Part shown: positions 8,965-15,965 of the stretch, piece after piece
Layout of the letters: the number at the start of each line of letters is the position of its first letter
How positions within the stretch are numbered: position 1 is the stretch's first letter
NCBI GenBank assembly: GCA_030950085.1
Contig: JAUZRW010000018.1
Coordinates: 1-50,679 of the forward strand
Direction of reading: 5' to 3'
DNA from: Anaerolineae bacterium
Lineage (GTDB): Bacteria > Chloroflexota > Anaerolineae > Aggregatilineales > Phototrophicaceae
DNA: 50,679 nt
Translations under genes and position numbers: made by a program
The notes under the pieces: generated by a model
What the model was told of the DNA's origin: nothing
Seen by the model: the letters and a program-made list of their open reading frames with translations, nothing else
The model's database searches: none

Positions 8965-9588
8965 ATGTCCGACACGTATGATGATGATTTCGAGCCGATT
9001 GAAGGCTATTGTATGAGTTGCCGTGATACGGTGGAAATTGAAAATCCACAGGCGGTATGGACACGCAGAGGGCAACCAGCAACACGCGGCGATTGTTCAA
9101 TCTGTGGCGGAACAGTGTTTAGGATGGGTAAAACCGACATGCACCGTGAGGCTAATCGCCCAGAACCCGTGGTTATCGGGCATCATGGCGATAAACGCAC
9201 CGCGCCGAAACTCGAACGGGATACGGTTTACTTAAATTATGCGGCGGCTGATGAAGCAACTGCCCAGCAACTCGCGGCTGATTTAGAAAAAAGTGGTATT
9301 GCTGTCTGGCTACATAGTGCGGAAGACAATGTGAATTGGTCTAGCGGAGTCCATCCGGCGCTCAAAGAATGCCGAAATATGGTTTATGTATTGTCAGATG
9401 CCGCCTTAGAAGATAAAGATGTCATCGCGGCATGGCAATTTTTCCGTGATGAACGAAAGCCGATTATCATTGCCCAAATTGCCGCCATCGACCCACCAGA
9501 CCGTATCCGCCGTAGCCCACGTTTTGATTTGCTGGCAGATTACAAGCCAGCACTGCGGCAGATGGTACGAACGATTGGCAATTCGTAG
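8965..9588 (+). CDS. DUF5679-type zinc ribbon fused to a TIR-like domain
   Basis: The 207-residue protein has two parts. The N-terminus (about 13-55) is a zinc ribbon of the DUF5679 type with Cys16/Cys19 and Cys44/Cys47 (YCMSC and CSICGG). After a linker, residues 87-172 look like a TIR domain: DTVYLNYAAADEATAQQLAA (betaA/alphaA), SGIAVWLH (betaB), NMVYVLSDAAL (betaD-like) and KPIIIAQI. In NADase TIRs the helix after VLSxxA usually reads W..E, with the catalytic Glu three residues after Trp. Here Trp157 is followed by QFF, so that Glu seems absent. A non-enzymatic scaffold role is possible. An extended -10 (TGCTATACT, 8920-8928) lies upstream. It converges on the membrane-protein gene at 9594. 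Confidence 0.75.
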   Translation: MSDTYDDDFEPIEGYCMSCRDTVEIENPQAVWTRRGQPATRGDCSICGGTVFRMGKTDMHREANRPEPVVIGHHGDKRTAPKLERDTVYLNYAAADEATAQQLAADLEKSGIAVWLHSAEDNVNWSSGVHPALKECRNMVYVLSDAALEDKDVIAAWQFFRDERKPIIIAQIAAIDPPDRIRRSPRFDLLADYKPALRQMVRTIGNS

Positions 9589-9593
9589 TTTGA

Positions 9594-9851
9594 CTACGCT
9601 TGTACAGGTGTCGGTAATTGGCTGGCTGAGGATGTCGGGTTGAGTGAGGCGATAAAAGGCAGCACTACATAAACCACTATCGCCGCTATCACGACCAATA
9701 ACAACAGCAATAATACAATTTGCCAGATTGTCCAACGATGAGATGCGTGAACTTGTAACCCATCCTCGTCCCATTCAGTAGCGGACTCATACTCGTTGTA
9801 TAAGTCCACATCATGTTCTTCAATGTCGTCTCGGTTGTATGATTGTTCCAC
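9594..9851 (-). CDS. Small single-pass membrane protein
   Basis: 85 residues: a very acidic, Tyr-rich N-terminus of about 40 residues, one long hydrophobic helix (about 42-69, IWQIVLLLLLLVVIAAIVVY) and a Pro/Ser/Thr tail. No family was recognised. It is convergent with the TIR-like gene, 5 nt apart, so the two probably share a termination zone rather than a function. Confidence 0.65.
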   Translation of the reverse strand: MEQSYNRDDIEEHDVDLYNEYESATEWDEDGLQVHASHRWTIWQIVLLLLLLVVIAAIVVYVVLPFIASLNPTSSASQLPTPVQA

Positions 9852-9921
9852 AGTTTTACGATGCGCGTTGATATGAATAAAGGATGATAACAGCCTTCAT
9901 TGTAGCACGATTTACGGAAAA

Positions 9922-10722
9922 TTAATCGTTAGTTCCGGCTTTTTCTAAATCTTTCTCGCGCACATTGTCATTTGCCTGTACCAGTGTCATCACTTTGAAC
10001 ACTTCGGCATAATCAACGCCGACTGTTTTCCCTGTTTCACGACCCCATTCTGTAATCCATTTCAGTGCGCCATTCTCGAAATCTTCGCCCTGCCCTAATT
10101 GGGTAACATGCGCCCGTAAAGCGTTAGCTTTTTGCTCGATAGTGCTTGAAATATCAACAAAATGCGTCGGATTAAGGCTTAATGTCAGATAGAGTTCTTT
10201 GACCTTGTGAGGTTCTAAACCTTCATCAAGCAATTCGGGGAAGATAGGTCGTGTTTCTGAACTTGGGAAGGTGGCATAAATCGCAGCTTCACCGGCGGCA
10301 CGATGGTCAGGATGATTAATATAATTATCGCGGAAAAATACCGTTCTTGGGTCTTGGCATATCACACGGTCAGGCTTGACTTCGCGGATGATGCGCGTTA
10401 GCTCGCGGCGCAATTCCATCGTTGGCTCAAGTGTGCCATCGGGATACCCTAAAAAGCGCACATCTGTAACCCCAACGGCGGCAGCAGCAGCTAATTGTTC
10501 TTTTTTACGAGTTTCTGCTAATTCTGAACGCACGACACCCGGCTCATTGCTGCCAGCTCCGCCATCAGTAATCACCACATAGGTTATGTCTGCACCTTGC
10601 TCTACCCAACACGCGACACTGCCGGCTGCCCCAAATTCAATATCATCATGATGGGCGACAATAAAGACAATTTTGAAGGGTGATGGAAGTGTTTCGACAG
10701 ATTTTAATTTTTGCTCGGTCAT
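9922..10722 (-). CDS. PIG-L family (LmbE-like) N-acetyl-sugar deacetylase
   Basis: This family comprises zinc-dependent deacetylases of N-acetylglucosaminyl compounds, including MshB and BshB. The 266-residue protein has the signature AHHDD at 23-27 (zinc ligands His24 and Asp27, catalytic base Asp26) and the second motif HPDH at 137-140 (third ligand His140). The fold elements FIVAHHDDIEFGAAG, YVVITDGGAGSNEPG and RFLGYPDGTLEP are all typical. GAGGAG precedes the ATG by about 12 nt. The substrate cannot be read from sequence and no bacillithiol or mycothiol genes are nearby. It follows no operon partner; a long repeat-bearing gap lies upstream. Confidence 0.9.
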   Translation of the reverse strand: MTEQKLKSVETLPSPFKIVFIVAHHDDIEFGAAGSVACWVEQGADITYVVITDGGAGSNEPGVVRSELAETRKKEQLAAAAAVGVTDVRFLGYPDGTLEPTMELRRELTRIIREVKPDRVICQDPRTVFFRDNYINHPDHRAAGEAAIYATFPSSETRPIFPELLDEGLEPHKVKELYLTLSLNPTHFVDISSTIEQKANALRAHVTQLGQGEDFENGALKWITEWGRETGKTVGVDYAEVFKVMTLVQANDNVREKDLEKAGTND

Positions 10723-10741
10723 AAGATAAAAGACTCCTCAC

Positions 10742-10765
10742 TGTGCATATCTTTGTGCATATCTT
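10742..10765. repeat. Tandem 12-mer TGTGCATATCTT x2 upstream of the PIG-L gene
   Basis: Two perfect copies at 10742-10753 and 10754-10765, 20-43 nt upstream of the start codon on the minus strand. This could be a duplicated operator or simple slippage. Confidence 0.6.
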
Positions 10766-10895
10766 TCAGTAGACGCACAGGGCTTAACAAAACTTACGTT
10801 CGCATTGTTCGTCCTGTAGCAATCATACCCTTCGCAACAGAAACCGCTATAATGCGTATATTATTTTAGTAACTTTCGATATATTTTTACAAAAT

Positions 10896-10978
10896 GCGTA
10901 ACGCATAGACACAGAGAATCAGAGACGCAGAGCATTATTTTGAATAGAAATCTTGGCGTTTTGGCGGTTCATCTTTTT
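10896..10978. repeat. Family A dispersed repeat, copy 4
   Basis: GTAACGCATAGACACAGAGAAT and GAGACGCAGAG, then a right arm ending TTTTGGCGGTTCATC. It lies in the 470-bp gene-free stretch 10723-11193, which also holds the family B copy at 11002 and a GTAGGGGCGCAGCGCGC palindrome at 11124-11147. No gene is seen in that stretch. Confidence 0.75.
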
Positions 10979-11001
10979 TTGCAATTATTCACCGAAGGTT
11001 A

Positions 11002-11090
11002 CTTGTTTAACAAAGTTACTATATTGAACCTGTAAACACTCGCTCACATTGCAATTTTGTGTGAGGCGTGGTGAAACCCCGAAAGGGGCT
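11002..11090 (+). repeat. Family B repeat (TTTAACAAA...CCCCGAAAGGGG), copy 1
   Basis: A divergent left part (CTTGTTTAACAAAG) is followed by the hairpin CTCACA...TGTGAG and then by CCCCGAAAGGGGCT, a 4-bp GC stem closed by a GAAA tetraloop. The same order occurs at 21127, 24353 (inverted), 28000 (inverted) and 33585. Confidence 0.85.
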
Positions 11091-11193
11091 TATGTAGAGT
11101 CCCCAAAGTTTCTGGAAATTGGTTGTAGGGGCGCAGCGCGCTGCGCCAGTACGAAAGCAAAATCTTATTTCCAATTACTTTCCAGATTCTACA

Positions 11194-12300
11194 TTATTGC
11201 AAGTCAATCATATCAATACTAAAGGGCAAGCGCGGTTCAATATGTCGATTGATAATGAGAAAATTCACGGGAAGCAACCAGCGTTGATCCCAATTATTGA
11301 CAAAAAGTCGATTTTCAACAGCATCATAAGCGACATCACTACCGCCCCGAAAACCCGCCGCTAAATAGGCTAAAGCGTCATTGTCTAGCCGCGCTATACG
11401 GTTAAGGTTCAAAGCAGAGACATAGATTGTGCCATCATCGGCAACAGCGACACCATTCAAACCCGGACTGTCTTGTTGTAAACCCGAAAAAGTATAAATT
11501 GTTTCGGCAGTCGGGTTATCGCTGATTGGGATACGATAAATGGCATTACGAGCCGTATCTGTCACAATTAGCTCATTGCTTGCAGCAGCATAGGCTAATC
11601 CTGTGGGAGCTGATGGATTCTCTGGGCTAGAATCTGCCATTTGCCACCACTCGTCAATGTCACCCGACTCAAAGTCGATTCTCAAGATACGCCCTGTTGC
11701 CAAACCGACATCATATTGCACATCAGCGACATAGATATTGCCATCAGCATCGACTGCGATATCGTTCGGGAAACCCACAAAACGCCGTCCCTGTGGTGGG
11801 ATTTCAATCACTTTTTCAATGGTATCGCCATCAATACGCCAAATAATCGCCCCATTGAGTAGCAAAGGGTCAAGGCGGTCAAGGACATAGAGTCTACCGG
11901 AACTATCAACATCAAGACCAATCACCGAGCCAATTTGTGCGGCACTATCGGGAATAGATTGCACTGTCCCTGATAGCAATATACGCCAGACTTCACCTGT
12001 GACATAACTCGCGCTATAGACTGTGCCATCGGCGGCTACGGCAATCGCTGCTGGGTAACTGTCGGCATCATTAAGTTGCACAAATTCCGAAACTGTAACC
12101 CCTGCATCGGGAATAGCTGCTGGAATCGTGCGTGTAATCCGCCCCACATTCTGGAAGTAGAGAAAGGCGGTTATCAGAAAGAGGACGGCGACTATCAACA
12201 CAACAAAGGCGGAAAAGACCAGCACGCGCAGTATTAATGCCTGTCCTTGCAACGATGCCATCATGCCGCCAGATTTTTTTTGATTAGTTTGTTCGCTCAT
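11194..12300 (-). CDS. Membrane-anchored NHL/SMP-30-like beta-propeller protein
   Basis: 368 residues. A signal-anchor helix at about 22-49 (LILRVLVFSAFVVLIVAVLF) is followed by an extracytoplasmic domain made of repeated blades. The blades are recognisable by the recurring pattern DGTVYSAS, SSGRLYVLD, ADGNIYVAD, DDGTIYVSA and NRLFVNN. This is the layout of NHL and SMP-30/gluconolactonase propellers. The blades carry the general Asp-Gly-x-(I/V)-Tyr-Val pattern, but I cannot identify the metal and catalytic residues needed to call it a lactonase, so a binding or scaffold role is equally possible. The gene is monocistronic with repeats on both sides. Confidence 0.75.
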   Translation of the reverse strand: MSEQTNQKKSGGMMASLQGQALILRVLVFSAFVVLIVAVLFLITAFLYFQNVGRITRTIPAAIPDAGVTVSEFVQLNDADSYPAAIAVAADGTVYSASYVTGEVWRILLSGTVQSIPDSAAQIGSVIGLDVDSSGRLYVLDRLDPLLLNGAIIWRIDGDTIEKVIEIPPQGRRFVGFPNDIAVDADGNIYVADVQYDVGLATGRILRIDFESGDIDEWWQMADSSPENPSAPTGLAYAAASNELIVTDTARNAIYRIPISDNPTAETIYTFSGLQQDSPGLNGVAVADDGTIYVSALNLNRIARLDNDALAYLAAGFRGGSDVAYDAVENRLFVNNWDQRWLLPVNFLIINRHIEPRLPFSIDMIDLQ

Positions 12301-12307
12301 ATAGTAA

Positions 12308-12346
12308 AAGTAACCTTCGCTATGTTTTTTGAAAATGCCTAACGCA
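12308..12346. repeat. 39-bp direct repeat, first copy
   Basis: The 39 bp beginning AAGTAACCTTCGCTATG and ending AACGCA recur exactly at 12524-12562. The second half is the family A left arm. The unit may mark a local duplication interrupted by the mini-element at 12416-12499. Confidence 0.85.
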
Positions 12347-12411
12347 GAGACTCAGAGCATTATGTTGAATAGGATTCTTTGCGTTCTTCGCGCCTTTGCG
12401 GTTCATCTTTT
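12331..12411. repeat. Family A dispersed repeat, copy 5
   Basis: AACGCAGAGACTCAGAGCAT, a spacer, and the right arm TTTGCGTTCTTCGCGCCTTT followed by GCGGTTCA. The mini-element at 12416 lies directly after it. Confidence 0.8.
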
Positions 12412-12415
12412 TGTA

Positions 12416-12499
12416 GTACATGACCAAAAAAGTTTTTAAGGATTTCGTAGGGGCTAGGCGTGCCTCGCCCAATCTTCAAGAATTAAATTGGTCAAGTAG
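12416..12499 (+). mobile_element. MITE-like mini-element (family C), copy 1, 84 bp
   Basis: Ends GTACATGACCAA and (reverse complement) CTACTTGACCAA form imperfect terminal inverted repeats. TA flanks both sides (12414-12415 and 12500-12501). The core contains the GTAGGGGC...GCCC palindrome. A second copy in opposite orientation at 21147-21238 proves the ends. Confidence 0.85.
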
Positions 12500-12523
12500 T
12501 AGTTCTTTACCTGATATTACTTT

Positions 12524-12606
12524 AAGTAACCTTCGCTATGTTTTTTGAAAATGCCTAACGCAAAGATGCAAAGGATGGAAGGCGCAAAGAAAATCTTGAA
12601 CTTGAC
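12524..12606. repeat. 39-bp direct repeat, second copy, with family A arm
   Basis: 12524-12562 duplicates 12308-12346. It continues as the family A pattern AACGCAAAGATGCAAAGGAT. With copy 5 and the mini-element it fills the 345-bp gene-free gap 12301-12646. Confidence 0.85.
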
Positions 12607-12646
12607 ATCCTAACCGTGTGCATTTCTGGGAAGGCATGTACTGTCA

Positions 12647-12982
12647 CTACTCGCCTAACCTTTGACTTTCTTTCTCTTGTTCCTCAAGTGCCTCTTGTAG
12701 AGCTTGTTTGCGCTCAACATATTCCTCAACGGTATGCGGCGGCTTCCGTCCATCCAAGATACTATCAATGGAAATGCCATCATCCAAGTCCGCCCACACC
12801 ACACTAAAGGGCAATAACTCAATATTAGATAATTGCTCCGGTGTTGCCAAAACAAGGAAAGGATACCAGTCCACAGGACTAGCCAGTACCCGTCCATCCG
12901 CCAATTCTATCCAGACCTTCTCATCGCGGACAGTCGCGCTAACGGGTTGGTCTGGATATTTTTCTGTTCGCTCGTTCGCCAT
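12647..12982 (-). CDS. DUF2442 family protein
   Basis: A 111-residue protein with the DUF2442 layout: an N-terminal strand region with VWIELADGRVLASPVDWYPF and a second part with SVVWADLDDGISIDSILDG, followed by a charged C-terminal helix rich in Glu and Gln. Such proteins are often found next to DUF4160 proteins and have been proposed as the antitoxin-like or DNA-binding partner; that role is inferred from family context only. The ATG abuts the TAA of the upstream DUF4160 gene, so the two are one translational unit. A longer frame on the opposite strand (12708-13262) is a shadow. Confidence 0.85.
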   Translation of the reverse strand: MANERTEKYPDQPVSATVRDEKVWIELADGRVLASPVDWYPFLVLATPEQLSNIELLPFSVVWADLDDGISIDSILDGRKPPHTVEEYVERKQALQEALEEQEKESQRLGE

Positions 12983-13231
12983 TTATTCATCACCTTTGCA
13001 GAATTTATTCCAATTCTTGTTGATTGTCCACTTGTTACCGATAATTATACCTCTAATTTCGTCTATCTCTTGCCGATTAAAGCCTCGATTGCGTGACAAT
13101 TCCACAAGAGACCAAAGCCAAAACTTTGCTTGGCAGCCGTCTTTTATCACATGGACATGCACAGGTTCATCGCAATCTGAACTGAAAAAGCTAAATTTGT
13201 ATCCTTTGATATCTGGTAATGCCTTCGGCAC
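12983..13231 (-). CDS. DUF4160 family protein
   Basis: 82 residues that follow the DUF4160 consensus: MPKALPDIKGYKFSFFSSDC, EPVHVHVIKDG, AKFWLWSLVELSRNRGFN and EIDEIRGIIIGN. It is the first gene of a two-gene unit with DUF2442 directly behind it. DUF4160/DUF2442 pairs are widespread as small accessory modules and look like toxin-antitoxin pairs, but no activity has been established that I can cite. The pair sits beside a cluster of repeats and a mini-element, which fits recent acquisition. Confidence 0.85.
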   Translation of the reverse strand: MPKALPDIKGYKFSFFSSDCDEPVHVHVIKDGCQAKFWLWSLVELSRNRGFNRQEIDEIRGIIIGNKWTINKNWNKFCKGDE

Positions 13232-13274
13232 TGTTTGTCTCCGTGTTTATTCGTGTGGATAAATGAAAAGGACG

Positions 13275-15716
13275 CTAATCCACAGGTCGCATATTGAGCG
13301 ATGTCTCTGGGCTTTTGCGCGTGATGCGTAACAAATCTTTGATATATTGATTGAAGCCCTCGACATACGAATCAAGATAATCTTGTGTGATGTGGTGTGC
13401 TAATTGTGGTTGACTGGCTTTGAGCAACAATGCCACATGCGGACGAAAATCACGCAGACTGATTCTGACCACACCATCAGCATCGGTAATTACCCCCCAT
13501 GCGAGGGTCTTTTTCTCATTATCATCTTTTGCCGTGATAAAACGCCGCAAGGTACTCATTTTGGCAACACGCCCCACATTAGAAAAAACTTCGCGCCCTT
13601 TGATGATATCATTGAGAACATCCCAACGTCCGGGAATAGCATCGAGAAGGCGTTGCAAAGGTGTCGGGATATGCGCCAACATTTTGATAGATTTGATGCT
13701 GCCACTTTCGCCCGCCAGCGCAATTGCTTTAGCAGCAGCCATCACTTTGCCGAATCCAGCTAAAGCCGCCAGATATTCGCCTTGTAATTGATTAAAACGC
13801 CGTTTATTACCGCCTGCTTCCAAGTCATCCAGCGCATTTATCACATCTTGGTGCAAGTCTAGCAAATGCAATTCTTCTAATGGCACTTCAAATGACATTG
13901 GGTAGAGGCGTTCACGCGGCGAACTTAGGCTGGCATCGACTGGAATCAGAATAGAGGCACTGCGTTCGGGCTTTTGGATAGCGTCTAGCGAGGCTTCGGC
14001 TGCCTCACGAGTATAGTCTTTGCTCCGTAGCTCTAATAGAGCAGATACCAAGTCGGGGTGGGGTTGATAGGTGATGCCATGAATAGCGCGATACAAGACC
14101 ATCAAATCATTGACGGTCATATCGAGCAAGTCGCTCCGCATTTTGAAGTATTTTCGCAATTGCAGGATTCGTTTGAGCGAGATAGTGTCATTTTCTGCTG
14201 CGGTTTCTGGCATGGCATGGGATACTTTGGCAGCCGCTTTGGACACTTGTTGATTGACGATAAATGGCAAGTGGATAGGGGGTTGTTTGGCGGCTCTAGG
14301 TTCTGGTGTTTGATGGAGATAATTCGCCCATGATAGGGCTTGATTGGTCATAATTTCTGTCAGTGCGGCACCCCACGCGCCATCAAAATAAATATGTGAT
14401 TGGTCGAAGCAAAAAGACGAACGAGTATCAAAAATCGTGAGTGCATGGTCGCCGACACCGCGCTCTGCCTGACGAATTTCTGAGAGCGTTGCTTGTCGAT
14501 TACGGGGGTCGAAGTTTAAGATAATCGGGGCATGGCGTAAACTATCCAAATCTTGCACAAATTCTTTCGGCAAACGTTTCCGCAAATTAGACCATTCCCA
14601 GCGTTTCACTGTTGCAAAGTGCCTTAAATCTGTTTGAGGCAGTCGTGCTGGAGTCTCAATCATCGCCTTAATCTTTGCGCGAACCGTTTCAACATCAAGT
14701 GGCGTAGGTCGATTAGTCTCGCTGACCGGAATCAGATAATAGCGCCCGTCATAAACAACAGCAATCTGTGCCTCCATGATGTGATGTTTAGCATGATTTT
14801 CGGCATTCGCGTCGGGTTCTAAGTAACCGAGAATCGACATTTGGTCTTGATAATCGGCTAATAATTCGCTCTTCGCTGCCTGAATCTGCACCATCCATTG
14901 GCGTTTGTGTTGCGAATCAAGCTGATTGATATAGTCAAACAGAAAGCTATCAAAGCGTTTGCTGCGATATTCAGGATAAAATTCATCGCCACGCGCATCT
15001 GCCATCCGACGATAGGGACGTATGGCTAACCATTTGCGCCAAACAGCGCCAAATTGTTGTTGATGCGCCGCATCATCGCGGAGGGTTGCTAATTTGCGCG
15101 TATAAATGCGTTCGCGCCATTCATTTTTGAGCAAGTCATCATAGTGATGCAGGGTATAAATTGCGGTCATAACCCATGCCGTGATACGGTCAACATCACT
15201 GAGGACGATATTGTGTTCCCGTAGGGCATTATCAAAACCATCGGATTCATTGGTATGACGGGCAGTATCTTCACGCATGGCATAATCAACATAAAATTGC
15301 CATGTCCCGCGTGGGAAGGCATCTTCAGGATTTTTTCCGGCGAGTTTCAATATCTTTTGATAAGCGAGAATGGCGCGTGCCGGAATATGGACGAGAAGAC
15401 GATAACTTGCTTCATCGAGCATTTGCCCCATCCCACGAAAAATCATGCGGATATCGCGTTTTGTATTTTCTGGTGCTGGGCTTGCCTGATTTTGGAGGCG
15501 TGCCAAACCGTTTAATATCATGGTTGGTATATTACCAGCAGGTATCAATTCCGAGACATCTTGCACCATCTGGTCAATTTCGAGACGCGACAAATGCGAT
15601 AGATTAGCCAGACTATGGGCGCTATTCCCCATTTGTTGTGCTGCGGATTGCGACATACGTTTCAGTTCTTCACGGGCGGCTTCCTCGTTCGGGTTATCTT
15701 TTGATACATCTGCCAT
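13275..15716 (-). CDS. Large protein of unknown function
   Basis: I do not recognise a family for this 813-residue protein. The frame is open to 15854, but the first 46 codons read through a family A repeat, so the ATG at 15716 (MADVSKDNPNEEAAREELKR) is chosen. The N-terminal third is helical and polar (SAHSLANLSHLSRLEIDQMV). The middle contains QSHIYFDGAWGAALTEIMTN, a striking conserved-looking stretch, and after it the segment LKRILQLRKYFKMRSDLLDM. The C-terminal part is again helical with Ala-rich segments. There is no signal peptide or membrane helix, so it should be cytoplasmic. It is not obviously in an operon; DUF4160 begins 44 nt after its stop. Confidence 0.8.
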   Translation of the reverse strand: MADVSKDNPNEEAAREELKRMSQSAAQQMGNSAHSLANLSHLSRLEIDQMVQDVSELIPAGNIPTMILNGLARLQNQASPAPENTKRDIRMIFRGMGQMLDEASYRLLVHIPARAILAYQKILKLAGKNPEDAFPRGTWQFYVDYAMREDTARHTNESDGFDNALREHNIVLSDVDRITAWVMTAIYTLHHYDDLLKNEWRERIYTRKLATLRDDAAHQQQFGAVWRKWLAIRPYRRMADARGDEFYPEYRSKRFDSFLFDYINQLDSQHKRQWMVQIQAAKSELLADYQDQMSILGYLEPDANAENHAKHHIMEAQIAVVYDGRYYLIPVSETNRPTPLDVETVRAKIKAMIETPARLPQTDLRHFATVKRWEWSNLRKRLPKEFVQDLDSLRHAPIILNFDPRNRQATLSEIRQAERGVGDHALTIFDTRSSFCFDQSHIYFDGAWGAALTEIMTNQALSWANYLHQTPEPRAAKQPPIHLPFIVNQQVSKAAAKVSHAMPETAAENDTISLKRILQLRKYFKMRSDLLDMTVNDLMVLYRAIHGITYQPHPDLVSALLELRSKDYTREAAEASLDAIQKPERSASILIPVDASLSSPRERLYPMSFEVPLEELHLLDLHQDVINALDDLEAGGNKRRFNQLQGEYLAALAGFGKVMAAAKAIALAGESGSIKSIKMLAHIPTPLQRLLDAIPGRWDVLNDIIKGREVFSNVGRVAKMSTLRRFITAKDDNEKKTLAWGVITDADGVVRISLRDFRPHVALLLKASQPQLAHHITQDYLDSYVEGFNQYIKDLLRITRKSPETSLNMRPVD

Positions 15717-15762
15717 ATTACTTGCCCTCAACTCAGATTTGTTTCGGTATTTATTGTACTTT

Positions 15763-15856
15763 GCAAAAAAGCGTAACACAGAGGCGCAGAGAATCAGAGA
15801 CACAGAGCAATTCTGAACAGGGTTCTTCGCGTCTTTTGTGTCTTCATGGTTCATCC
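15763..15856. repeat. Family A dispersed repeat, copy 6
   Basis: GTAACACAGAGGCGCAGAGAAT and the right arm GTCTTTTGTGTCTTCATGGTTC. Read on the minus strand it gives an open frame that falsely extends the upstream end of the large gene. Confidence 0.85.
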
Positions 15857-15965
15857 TTATGTCCAGTTCTTTCCAGACTCTACATCGATTTCTACCAAAT
15901 AGTAATCGAATTACAAGAAAAACCTGCTATGCTAGGATAAACAACAATCCCTATTTAGGAATCCT

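Noticed and set aside
8965-10722. TIR-based anti-phage defence island
   Set aside because: Only one TIR-like gene is present, the catalytic Glu seems missing and no partner effector or sensor genes are adjacent.
12708-13262. 184-codon plus-strand frame across the DUF4160/DUF2442 genes
   Set aside because: Both minus-strand proteins match known families; the opposite frame has no features.
15717-15854. 46-residue N-terminal extension of the large orphan protein
   Set aside because: It translates a family A repeat that also occurs in non-coding positions; ATG 15716 starts the natural-looking protein.
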